Assembly: GCF_900142465.1 (NCBI RefSeq)
Contig: NZ_FRAX01000005.1
Span: 1 to 64,000, forward strand
Direction: 5' to 3'
Length of the DNA stretch: 64,000 nt
Origin: Fibrobacter sp. UWH6
GTDB lineage: Bacteria > Fibrobacterota > Fibrobacteria > Fibrobacterales > Fibrobacteraceae
Shown here: positions 57,101-63,954 of the stretch, piece by piece
Numbering within the stretch: the stretch's first letter is position 1
Layout: every line of letters begins with the position of its first letter
Notes under the pieces: generated by a model
Database searches by the model: none
The model's input: the letters and a program-made list of their open reading frames with translations, nothing else
What the model was told of the DNA's origin: nothing
Translations under genes and position numbers: made by a program

Positions 57101-57203
57101 CACGATCAAATTCAAGGCAAAGGCCTTCCCCACCGGCAAGTACGTTCTTAAGGTGGTTGGCGAAGCATTCTCTGCCGAACAGAAATTCTATATCTTGAAC
57201 TAG
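54114..57203 (+). CDS. Large secreted beta-helix protein with two pectate-lyase-3-like domains, CBM96/DNRLRE-like module and sorting-like tail
   Basis: 1029 residues. Signal peptide (about 1-22), a first pectate lyase 3/GH55-like beta helix (opens DPYHAKADGKTDDTEAIQKA, about 28-290), a second one (GGRSNTGSDDSKAIQEAIDDG, about 360-600), a PKD-like segment (about 640-720), a CBM96/DNRLRE-like module (LRVSNTAGSVGKIYLKFDLS, about 725-930) and a C-terminal sorting-like module (VQIEILNEFGKRMLTV, GKYVLKVVGEAF). This resembles beta-helix carbohydrate-active proteins but no catalytic residues could be assigned, so substrate is unknown. GAGG lies about 8 nt before the ATG, with TATATT further upstream. 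It is followed by a lipoprotein gene after 9 nt. Confidence 0.75.
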   Translation: MCRGFRFILAVSALFASNIFAQVEFPLGSKVINVTKDPYHAKADGKTDDTEAIQKALNDHPDGDYIIYLPHGIYKITDQLVWPTTEKAENSSRRTILQGQSIGGTILQLADSTYGFDNPDFPKAAINTGMGPEPRIRNAIRDMTIRTGKGNPGAIGIQFNASNQGAINNVKIYSGDSTGVYGIDLGFSEGVGPLLLKNVEIRGFQVGVYAKGEQGTVTMEHVTLGGQTKYGLENEDMNLAIRALRFKGYVPAVYNHGPYAIMSLVDGTLEFDNEQKKGKPTTAIKNESELFARSMKVSRFKTMLTSKKKGVMDALSNSEIIEFTTQESRQLCHSPKQTMRVAVAETPNYAEQKADNWITIAGDYGGRSNTGSDDSKAIQEAIDDGAETLYFPPGGRWTINRDIYIRNRIRRIIGIEGRIDGKGKFIVENGAFNELTIERFSEFGSGIIQKSTRSILIKNTMLRSLETDEHGRGDFFLEDVAVGTIQLNHNQKLWGRQVTMMGDTKGPKITNNGGTIWILGLTAKKGNTILQNFNKGSAELIGVQVVDSDKAKDRPMFINDNAGLSIVGLRETLTRGNPFHKVIEESRQGSAIKSLLGTELSRTESGGALLPVFVGYAPKQGSNEKPIAKIPDELLIVQPNRIRVTGTIIDDGRGDGLCEVPVHWKKGAGPGKIIFSDSSAYETDISFTASGRYNVIFSGDDGYQIGYDTAKVYVFDKRYTTLDNDGDNIPSGRGAATWISEFDNYSPHNTDPELRVSNTAGSVGKIYLKFDLSALPGPLFDAALKLEFDPATVDSIKKPMQLNIFGLKETGKDMKFGDQKLGVDWPDYELTWENAPANLPQPGGQFNIRKNSGGGVDTKYADFLGIITLNPKAPLGAFLRTPTLTEFFKRKHPSNLYTLILTAVDTNDVVLPSHNAGKNFAPSLMVGYFDNTKSVGGDAMDGGYTLTKVVVDIYTLECSFDLTVGYPQFVQIEILNEFGKRMLTVAARELDGEKKTTIKFKAKAFPTGKYVLKVVGEAFSAEQKFYILN

Positions 57204-57212
57204 GGAACAATT

Positions 57213-58934
57213 ATGAGCATCAAGAACATCTTTACTCTAGGACTTAAGTTAGCCGCCATTGCCGGCACCACTTGTCTCCTTTTCGCATGCGGAGACGATT
57301 CCAGTTCCAATTCAGAACCGGAAGAATTCGGTTATGTACCTTCCAGTTCATCCATCAGCACCCGAGCCGACATCGACTACGGTGACACTATCGTTTTGAA
57401 CAAGAAGATGGACTTGAACATCGAACTGATCAAGGATACAGCCGATGCAAAAGACAGTAGCGAAATCTACATCGACAGTCTCGCCACAAAAGTTCCTCTG
57501 TACATCGGTGAACTCACCCGAGGCAGCCGCATCAGAGTCAAGGCTTCCGTGGCAAACATTGCCAGCGAAAAAATCCGCATTAGAAGCGAATACGGCGAAG
57601 CACTGAAGGCTCTTACGGCAATTCCTCGTAACGATGCCCATCGTGATTCCATTTATGACAACTACATGGTACCCAGTCTGGGAACAAAGCCGGACTCCAC
57701 CTATAGGGACTCCAACCAGTTTGTCGTATTCACCCCCAACCACTACTACCTGGAAATCGAGGGTGAATTCACGAACGAATCTACGGCACGTCTTTTTGTT
57801 CAGATTGACACATCCTATTACAAATACACCGGCGAAAACGATTCCGTTTCCATGGAAATGAGCGACACCTTGCGTGGCATCATCCTTATGGGTGATGACG
57901 CTCCCGAAAACATCACGATTGATTTCTCCGCCAGCGAAGGCCACAGCCTGAACCTGACCACCGAAGGAACCAACCTGAACAAGTGCGAACTTTTCGAAAA
58001 CGATTCCCTGCTGAGCGAAGCCGTATCCGAAATCGACACCATGATGATTCCCAACGACACCACAAGCTGGTCTCTGAAGATTACTCCGGAAACTTTCTCC
58101 AGCGTGTGGAGCGGTCCTTTCGCATTCTTTACCACAACCACCCGTTCCCGCGAACTCGAAAAGGGCGAATACTTCGCCAACCCGGATTCCATCAAGTATC
58201 CTGGCGAAACCTTCCAGACGGACCGTCCCAAGGATCTCCCCGAAGCAGAAATCTACCGTTACAACCTGCGTCAGGAACAGTTCGTTTGGATTGGTAATTA
58301 CGAGAAGGGCGATTCCCTGATGGTAAAGCACTGGATAGCAAACTACAGTGAAGACAATTTCAACAGCCCCTCCACCTGCGAAATCCTGAACAAGGACAAG
58401 AAAGTGGTCGCCTCCATCAGCTGCACCTATGGTGGGGAACTGAAGGTTCCTGCAAAGGGACCCTACTACCTGCACTACCTGCGTCTGAATTCCTACGCCC
58501 TTTCCGGTGTATCGGATTCCCTGAAATACGTGCTGCAGCTTTTCGTGATGGTTCAGCAGCCCGGCCTTCTGAAGAGCATGAACTTCTACGACCTCGAAAA
58601 GGATGAACCAATGACTCTCATTAAGAAGTCTGCCGGTTCCGTCCTCCGCTTCAAGGACATTAACAACTTCAACTTCGAAGCAAAGAGTTCCTCCCAGTGG
58701 AAGGAAATTGGTTCCGATGTGAGCTGGTTCGTTCCCTGCGAATCCCTGAACTACATCAACCGCGACAACTTGTACCGTTGTAGCGATGATGATGATGAAC
58801 AGGAAATTTCTTCTGATTACCTGATGATCCAGGAAAGCGGTATTGGAGAAACAGCCGAGATTATTGCCCAGAGCAAGGCTGACCCCTCTATGCGCGACAC
58901 CCTGAAGATTTCGATCATCAAGGCCGCAGACTAA
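57213..58934 (+). CDS. Lipoprotein of unknown function co-transcribed with the beta-helix protein
   Basis: 573 residues. Lipobox LLFAC, a short Ser-rich linker, then an all-beta body with several repeated strand patterns and an acidic patch (SDDDDEQE near residue 527). No family recognised. It begins 9 nt after the upstream stop, with AGGGAA before the ATG, so both are one transcript; it may hold or present the beta-helix protein at the surface, which is inference from position. It converges on the Phd-like gene with 6 nt between. Confidence 0.75.
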   Translation: MSIKNIFTLGLKLAAIAGTTCLLFACGDDSSSNSEPEEFGYVPSSSSISTRADIDYGDTIVLNKKMDLNIELIKDTADAKDSSEIYIDSLATKVPLYIGELTRGSRIRVKASVANIASEKIRIRSEYGEALKALTAIPRNDAHRDSIYDNYMVPSLGTKPDSTYRDSNQFVVFTPNHYYLEIEGEFTNESTARLFVQIDTSYYKYTGENDSVSMEMSDTLRGIILMGDDAPENITIDFSASEGHSLNLTTEGTNLNKCELFENDSLLSEAVSEIDTMMIPNDTTSWSLKITPETFSSVWSGPFAFFTTTTRSRELEKGEYFANPDSIKYPGETFQTDRPKDLPEAEIYRYNLRQEQFVWIGNYEKGDSLMVKHWIANYSEDNFNSPSTCEILNKDKKVVASISCTYGGELKVPAKGPYYLHYLRLNSYALSGVSDSLKYVLQLFVMVQQPGLLKSMNFYDLEKDEPMTLIKKSAGSVLRFKDINNFNFEAKSSSQWKEIGSDVSWFVPCESLNYINRDNLYRCSDDDDEQEISSDYLMIQESGIGETAEIIAQSKADPSMRDTLKISIIKAAD

Positions 58935-58940
58935 AAAGGA

Positions 58941-59141
58941 TTATTCTTCCCAAATCTGATTGGGAAGTTTTCCGATATCGCGAAAGTCCAGCTTGCCGGC
59001 TGCGGGTGCAGCGACACTCACCAGGCGAGCCAAGGGCTTACCGGCACGTTCAATAACAATCTCTTCGTCCTTAATGGCAACCTGGTTCAACAGGTTGCCA
59101 AAATTTTGACGTGCTTCCATTGCAGATACAACTTTTGCCAT
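58941..59141 (-). CDS. Phd/YefM-family antitoxin without adjacent toxin
   Basis: 66 residues starting MAKVVSAMEARQNFGNLLNQ, the N-terminal DNA-binding fold of the Phd/YefM antitoxins, followed by DEEIVIERAGKPLARLV, the family's conserved second half. The C-terminal toxin-binding tail is short. No RelE-, Doc- or PIN-type toxin ORF follows: the next gene downstream is the convergent lipoprotein. It could act as a stand-alone regulator or on a distant toxin. I use the ATG at 59141; a longer in-frame reading lacks homology. Divergent from xseA with 51 nt between starts. Confidence 0.82.
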   Translation of the reverse strand: MAKVVSAMEARQNFGNLLNQVAIKDEEIVIERAGKPLARLVSVAAPAAGKLDFRDIGKLPNQIWEE

Positions 59142-59192
59142 AGTTCTATAAAAATAAAATTTTGGTCTGCATAAATAATTATATTCTGCCCC

Positions 59193-60491
59193 ATGGCGCA
59201 AGAAATCAAGTCCTTTACCGTTACCCAGTACCTGACATCCCTAAAAAAGAGGGTTGAAGAAACCCCTTCTGTATGGGTTCGCGGGGTTATTACCCGAATG
59301 ACGGTAAAACCCAACATTGTCTACATCAGTATCGCCGACTTTGTGGAAGGAAGTGTCAAGCCCGTTGCCGCCCTGGACTTGACTTGTTTTGCCAGCCGTT
59401 TTGCCTACATCCTCGCCAAGATCCAGAGTTTTGAACAACCCTTCGAATTACGGGAAGAATTAAAGGTAAGCTTACAGATTAAAGCAGACCTTTATATTCC
59501 CACCGGGAGATTACAAGCCCAGATTCTGGACATTGACCCGGTATACACCGTTGGAGAACTGGCCCTTACAAAGAGTGCCATTCTAAAACGTCTGGCCGTA
59601 GAAGGCTTGCTAGAAAAAAACAAGAGTCTGGATCTTGCCGAAATGCCCATGCGCATCGGTTTAATTACCGGCGAAAAGACAGCCGCCTTTAAGGATTTTA
59701 CATCAAAGCTATCAGACTCCCCTTTCGCATTTAAGGTCATGACCGTTTACGCCAAGATGCAGGGAGAAGAAACAGAAAAGTCGGTATTGGCTGCGCTTGA
59801 AAAACTTGCCCGCGAGCCTTCTCTCGATGTAGTTTGCATCGTCCGTGGAGGAGGTTCTAAAACAGACCTGAATTACTTCGATAGCGAAGCCCTCTGCCGT
59901 GCTGTAGCCAACTATCACATTCCCGTTTTCACCGGCATCGGCCACGAAATTGATAAAAGTTTGCTGGACGAGGTGGCCTACCAAAGTTGCATCACGCCTA
60001 CAGATACCGCCAAGCGCATTATTGACCGAGTCAATGATGGCTGGAACAAAATGCTTGTAGCCGCCCAAAATGTAGCCATCGGCGCCAAGGACGCAATCCT
60101 TCGGGAAAACCAGACCTTGGCCAATGCAGGTGCCCGCCTACAGCAAAAAGTAACAGCTAAAATTCAGAACGAAAAAACAAAGTTAGCCGTTTGCGGAAGC
60201 AATTTAAAACGAGACCTGAATTACATCATTCGAGACGAGAGTGCCCGACTGGACCGAAACACCGAAGGTTTAAAACAAGGATCCCGCAAAATTCTTGACC
60301 TCGCCAAATCCAAATTTACTCTATCCGAAGTACGTGTAAAAGCGGCAGACCCGGCAACCACCTTAGCCAAGGGATATTCCCTCACTCTGGACGCCGCAGG
60401 TAAGTTTATACGTAACGCAAGTCAGTTAAAAGCTGGCGACAAGATGACCACTCGCCTTCGCGACGGAGAAGTCACCTCCGTGGTGCAGTGA
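59193..60491 (+). CDS. xseA: Exodeoxyribonuclease VII large subunit
   Basis: 432 residues. N-terminal OB fold (about 1-105), then the catalytic domain with MRIGLITGEKTAAFKDF, DVVCIVRGGGSKTDLNYFD and FTGIGHEIDKSLLDEVAYQS, a coiled-coil region and the C-terminal DPATTLAKGYSLT motif. Degrades single-stranded DNA with XseB in the cytoplasm. No xseB lies next to it in this window. There is no SD; TATATT ends 7 nt before the ATG, so a leaderless transcript is likely. Confidence 0.95.
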   Translation: MAQEIKSFTVTQYLTSLKKRVEETPSVWVRGVITRMTVKPNIVYISIADFVEGSVKPVAALDLTCFASRFAYILAKIQSFEQPFELREELKVSLQIKADLYIPTGRLQAQILDIDPVYTVGELALTKSAILKRLAVEGLLEKNKSLDLAEMPMRIGLITGEKTAAFKDFTSKLSDSPFAFKVMTVYAKMQGEETEKSVLAALEKLAREPSLDVVCIVRGGGSKTDLNYFDSEALCRAVANYHIPVFTGIGHEIDKSLLDEVAYQSCITPTDTAKRIIDRVNDGWNKMLVAAQNVAIGAKDAILRENQTLANAGARLQQKVTAKIQNEKTKLAVCGSNLKRDLNYIIRDESARLDRNTEGLKQGSRKILDLAKSKFTLSEVRVKAADPATTLAKGYSLTLDAAGKFIRNASQLKAGDKMTTRLRDGEVTSVVQ

Positions 60492-60513
60492 CATCAAAAT
60501 CAAGAACAGCCAC

Positions 60514-60930
60514 TTATTGGAATATTGGCATAGTCTCAATTTTTTCGAAACGTTTTGTTGTTCCGTCTAGCTTAAAATAACGGACCCCATCCCCAAGGGA
60601 TAGCATCACATAATTGGGAGTCAAAATCTGCAGGTACTTGTTTAACTGCTGCTGTAAAGCAGGCCAGTTGTATTCCCCGGGAGCCTTGCACTCCACCAGA
60701 AGCCAAGGTTTGTCTATCGTAGCACCGTCACGGAAGTTATGGACCATAATGTCCACACGGTCGTCCGTCTTCGGATCAACGACATTCAACGAAAACTCTA
60801 CCGCAATCAAATGTTCCGGAACTTTCACCTGGTCCAGCAAATAACGGATAGTCGCCTGGCGCACGTGTTCTTCGGGCGTTGCGGGAACATCCTTCTTGCG
60901 GATTGGGTCATATATGGTTTCTGTTGACAT
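60514..60930 (-). CDS. HsdR N-terminal-like nuclease domain protein (HSDR_N_2)
   Basis: 138 residues. Opens IYDPIRKKDVPATPEEHVRQ and contains VEFSLNVVDPKTDDRVDIMV and WLLVECKAPG, the PD-(D/E)xK-type pattern (D...ExK) of the type I restriction enzyme R N-terminal domain. It is a stand-alone domain, with no HsdM, HsdS or helicase nearby; similar single-domain proteins are common in this phylum group and their role is unknown. No SD; TATTTT ends 7 nt before the ATG, suggesting a leaderless mRNA. It converges on xseA. Confidence 0.82.
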   Translation of the reverse strand: MSTETIYDPIRKKDVPATPEEHVRQATIRYLLDQVKVPEHLIAVEFSLNVVDPKTDDRVDIMVHNFRDGATIDKPWLLVECKAPGEYNWPALQQQLNKYLQILTPNYVMLSLGDGVRYFKLDGTTKRFEKIETMPIFQ

Positions 60931-61019
60931 GAGCAGAAAAATAGAAAACAGGCGACATTGCGTTAGAGAGTTTCCCTAAAACAGACCTTTTTTCATTTTT
61001 TGGGCTCCACACGCCCGCA

Positions 61020-61215
61020 TTTTGCAGATTTGGAGTCCAATATTACGCACAAACTAACAATAAAATTCACTTTAACTGAATCCAATGGACTCCATATTCA
61101 CAACAACTCCCATTTTGGAGTCCATTTCAATGAGCGTCCTCTCAAAAACATCTCATACAAACTAAAAAACACAGGCTCCAAATCGGGAAAAATCTTAATT
61201 TGGAGTCCAATTTTC
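61020..61215. repeat. Cluster of four TGGA(G/C)TCCA palindromes
   Basis: Perfect odd palindromes at 61030-61040 (TTGGAGTCCAA), 61086-61094 (TGGACTCCA), 61116-61124 (TGGAGTCCA) and 61200-61210 (TTGGAGTCCAA), plus partial copies (GGGCTCCA at 61002, GGCTCCAAA at 61174). They lie in AT-rich non-coding DNA between the hsdR-N-like gene and the promoter at 61239. They look like protein-binding sites. Confidence 0.65.
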
Positions 61216-61238
61216 CCCAAAAAAAGACTTTTTATGCC

Positions 61239-61267
61239 TTGACTTACATAAAATCCAGAAGTATATT
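61239..61267 (+). promoter_or_regulatory. Sigma70-type promoter of the short transcription unit
   Basis: TTGACT (61239-61244), 17-nt spacer, TATATT (61262-61267). Predicted start of transcription is at or next to the ATG at 61275. Confidence 0.7.
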
Positions 61268-61274
61268 TTAGGAC

Positions 61275-61379
61275 ATGAACAAGATCTTTGAACAGAACAT
61301 CATCGCAGCAGCAATTGCGGCAGGCGCGGCGGAAGCACGAGCCTGTGTTGAATCATACGCGACTGTTCAAGAATTGTAA
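61275..61379 (+). CDS. Putative leaderless 34-residue peptide
   Basis: ATG 61275 to TAA 61379. The peptide opens MNKIFEQNIIAAAIAAGAAE and ends CVESYATVQEL; the middle is Ala-rich and could form one amphipathic or membrane-associated helix. The ATG lies exactly 7 nt after TATATT of a well-formed promoter, the same geometry as several other genes of the window without SD, and a terminator follows 45 nt after the stop. No family recognised. The alternative is that the roughly 185-nt transcript is a regulatory RNA and the frame is incidental. Confidence 0.5.
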   Translation: MNKIFEQNIIAAAIAAGAAEARACVESYATVQEL

Positions 61380-61424
61380 AGGGTCTATACGCAACCAACA
61401 AGCGAATCAGACAAAAAGGAATTC

Positions 61425-61460
61425 AAAGGGCAGTCCCGCAAGGACAGCCCTTTTTATTTT
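61425..61460 (+). terminator. Rho-independent terminator of the short transcription unit
   Basis: AAAGGGCAGTCC and GGACAGCCCTTT pair with one A-A mismatch around a CGCAA loop, followed by TTATTTT. Confidence 0.85.
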
Positions 61461-61567
61461 AGCCAATTTTAAACCAAAAACAACAAACAAGGAAAATTCA
61501 AAATCATTTTTTATCTATTATTAAGCGGTAAATTATTTGAATTTTCAATACGATACAGGAGTATAAA

Positions 61568-62872
61568 ATGAGAAAGCGTTTGCTTACCGAAGGTGCCAAG
61601 GAACTGTCTTACGAAATTCGTGAGATCGTTAAGAAGGCGAACCTCCTGAAAACGCTGGGTATGTCCAAGATTCATTGGGAAAATATTGGCGACCCCATCG
61701 AAAAGAAGTGTGAAGTCCCTGAATGGATCAAGGACATCGTTGTGGACCTTTCCAAGGAAAACCGTTCCTATGGTTACTGCCCGTCCAAGGGTATGCTGGA
61801 AACCCGCGAATTCATCGTGAAGGAAACCAACAAACTGGGCGGCGCCCAGATTACCGTTGACGACATCCTGTTCTTCAACGGCCTCGGTGATGCAATCGCC
61901 ACATTGTACAGCCTCCTGTCCATGACCACCCGTATCATTGGACCGTCTCCTGCATACAGCACCCACAGCTCTGCAGAAGCAGCACATGCACACTCTGCTC
62001 CTATCACCTACAGCATGAAGCCGGAAAACCACTGGTATCCGGACCTGGAAGAACTTGAAAACAAGGTGAAGTACAACCCCTCCATCGCTGGCATCCTGAT
62101 TCTGAATCCGGACAATCCCACTGGCATGGTCTATCCTCTTGAAATTCTCCAGAAGATCGTTGATATCGCAAAGCGTTACAACCTGTTCATCATCTGCGAC
62201 GAAATCTACAACAAGATTACCTACAATGGAGCAAAGGCTTACGCTCTGGCCGAATACATCGGCGACGTTCCGGCTATCGCTCTCAAGGGTATCTCCAAGG
62301 AATATCCGTGGCCGGGCGCACGTTGCGGCTGGGCTGAATACTACAACCGCGACAAGGACGAACAGTTCGACGCCTTCTGCCGCGCTCTTGACAACGCCAA
62401 GATGGTTGAAGTCTGCTCCACCACCCTTCCCCAGATGACCATTCCTCGCGTGCTGGGCGATCCTCGCTTCATGGAACACCGCCAGGCTCTGAACGAAAAG
62501 ATTGGCCGTCGTAGCGCTATTATTAACGAAATTCTTTCCGACATTCCGGAACTGTATTTCAACCCCACTTACGGTGCATTCTACAACACCATCATCTTCC
62601 GTGAAGGTGTTCTGAACAACCACCAGAGCCTGAAGATCGACAATCCGCAGATCAAGGCCAAGGTTGAAGAATGGTGCTCCAAGACCGAAAATCTGGACTA
62701 CCGCTTCGTGTACTATCTGTTGGGAGCAAAGGGTATCTGCGTGGTGCCCAGCACCAGTTTCTGCACAGACCTCAAGGGCTTCCGCGTGACGCTGCTTGAA
62801 GAAGACGAAGCAGAACTGCGCAGCGTGTTCACCACCATCCACGACGCCATCATCGAGTACCTGCATAGTTAG
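61568..62872 (+). CDS. PLP-dependent aminotransferase, class I/II (alanine/aspartate transaminase-like)
   Basis: 434 residues. Fold-type I features: SKGMLETREFIV, ILILNPDNPTGMVY, IICDEIYNKITY and the PLP lysine region IALKGISKEYPWPGARCGW; C-terminal FRVTLLEEDE supplies the carboxylate-binding Arg. Likely an alanine- or aromatic-type transaminase like AlaA; substrate cannot be fixed by reading. A weak GGAGTATAAA precedes the ATG. Codon use is biased as in highly expressed genes. The hairpin cluster after it may act as its 3' end. Confidence 0.92.
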   Translation: MRKRLLTEGAKELSYEIREIVKKANLLKTLGMSKIHWENIGDPIEKKCEVPEWIKDIVVDLSKENRSYGYCPSKGMLETREFIVKETNKLGGAQITVDDILFFNGLGDAIATLYSLLSMTTRIIGPSPAYSTHSSAEAAHAHSAPITYSMKPENHWYPDLEELENKVKYNPSIAGILILNPDNPTGMVYPLEILQKIVDIAKRYNLFIICDEIYNKITYNGAKAYALAEYIGDVPAIALKGISKEYPWPGARCGWAEYYNRDKDEQFDAFCRALDNAKMVEVCSTTLPQMTIPRVLGDPRFMEHRQALNEKIGRRSAIINEILSDIPELYFNPTYGAFYNTIIFREGVLNNHQSLKIDNPQIKAKVEEWCSKTENLDYRFVYYLLGAKGICVVPSTSFCTDLKGFRVTLLEEDEAELRSVFTTIHDAIIEYLHS

Positions 62873-62876
62873 CAGG

Positions 62877-63033
62877 TCGCCTTGCAAAGCAAGGCTTCGA
62901 GGTTCGAGGTCGGCCTACGGCCTTCGAGGTATGAGTTTTATTAATGACGCCAAAGGCGTTTCATTATAAGTCGCGTAGCGACATGCTCAGACCTCAAGGC
63001 GAGCTTCGCGAGTGCCCTCGTACCTCATACCTC
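62877..63033. repeat. Cluster of five short hairpins inside a long-range inverted repeat
   Basis: In order: GCCTTGC-AAA-GCAAGGC, CGGCC-TA-CGGCC, AATGACGCC-AAA-GGCGTTTCATT, GTCGC-GTA-GCGAC and GCGA-GCT-TCGC. Outer sequences GAGGTATGAG (about 62926-62935) and CTCATACCTC (about 63023-63032) are exact reverse complements. No T-run follows, so it is not a simple terminator. It fills the whole gap between the aminotransferase gene and the decayed ABC gene. Confidence 0.65.
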
Positions 63034-63868
63034 TATGAAATTTTTCGATCTTCAGGTCAAGAACGTTTCCAAGAGCTTCGGCTAAAAGGCAGTGCTCGAG
63101 GGAATTGACGTATTCATCAAGGACGGCCAGTTCGTGACTTTGCGTGGTCCTTCCGGTTGCGGAAAGACCACGCTCCTTCGCATTGTCGCAGGCTTCGAAA
63201 AGGCCGACGCAGGCGAAGTGATTCTCAGTGGTGAAGTCATTTCCAGCAAGTCTCCGGCACACCGCCCCATCAATACGGTGTTCCAGAGTTACGCCCTGTT
63301 CCCCATCTGAACGTTTTTAACAACATCGCTTTCGGCCTCAAGAGTCATAAGGTTCCTTAGGACGAAATCGAGAAGCGCGTAAACGCCATGATGGAAATGG
63401 TGAACATCACCGACCTGAAAAACGAAATGCCCGCGCCTTGGTGAACGAGCCCGACATTCTTTTGCTGGACGAGCCTCTTTCCGCATTGGACGCAAACCTT
63501 CGCAAGAAACTCCAGGTGGAACTGAAGGAAGTCCAGAAGAAGACGGACACCACATTTATCATGGTGACTCACGACCAGGACGAAGCCATCGCCGTAAGCG
63601 ACCGCGTGCTGGTGATGTACAAGGGCCAGATTGTGCAGGATGGTTCTCCCGAAGATGTTTACGAACATCCGGTGAATCGCTTTGTGGCCACCTTCATGGG
63701 CGAGTGCAATATTCTGGAATGCAAGCGTGCTTCCGATGACAAGGTAACTTGTGCATTCGGTGAACTGATTGCAGAACTTCCCGGTGTAGGCAACGCAGAA
63801 AGCCTTAAGCTCCGCGTCATGACCGACCCCGACGAAATCTACAACCCAGGCGACCTCGTCAAAAGCCC
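63034..63868 (+). pseudogene. Decayed PotA-like ABC transporter ATPase gene (spermidine/putrescine type)
   Basis: From the ATG at 63034 the frame reads MKFFDLQVKNVSKSFG then a TAA at codon 17, followed by KAVLEGIDVFIKDGQF and Walker A GPSGCGKTTLLRI. Near 63302 one C is missing (TTCCCC-ATCTG), shifting the frame from FP to HLNVFNNIAFGLK; a TAG follows at 63358. Near 63432 a deletion removes the ABC signature (between KNEMP and ALVNEPDILLLDEP). After that Walker B, THDQDEAIAVSDRVLVM and EDVYEHPVNRFVATFMGECN are intact, but the C-terminal domain is cut short at a terminator. No permease or binding-protein genes accompany it. The number of lesions argues against simple sequencing error. Confidence 0.88.
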
Positions 63869-63904
63869 TTGCAAATTTTCCTTAAGTAATTTTCCCATAA
63901 AAAG

Positions 63905-63936
63905 AAAAAGTCCCGCACAAAGTGCGGGACATTTTT
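63905..63936 (-). terminator. Strong terminator at the 3' end of the right-edge gene
   Basis: Perfect 9-bp stem GTCCCGCAC/GTGCGGGAC (63910-63918 and 63922-63930), AAA loop, T-runs on both strands. It serves the minus-strand gene entering from the right and may also have ended the potA-like transcript. Confidence 0.92.
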
Positions 63937-63954
63937 CCTTAAGAAGTAAAAGAA

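Noticed and set aside
61275-61460. The short transcript considered as 6S RNA or tmRNA
   Set aside because: No tRNA-like ends, no tmRNA tag layout and no long central bubble could be seen; a small peptide or unknown RNA fits better.
61511-62887. A 458-codon minus-strand frame opposite the aminotransferase gene
   Set aside because: Shadow of codon bias; the opposite strand carries all PLP enzyme motifs.
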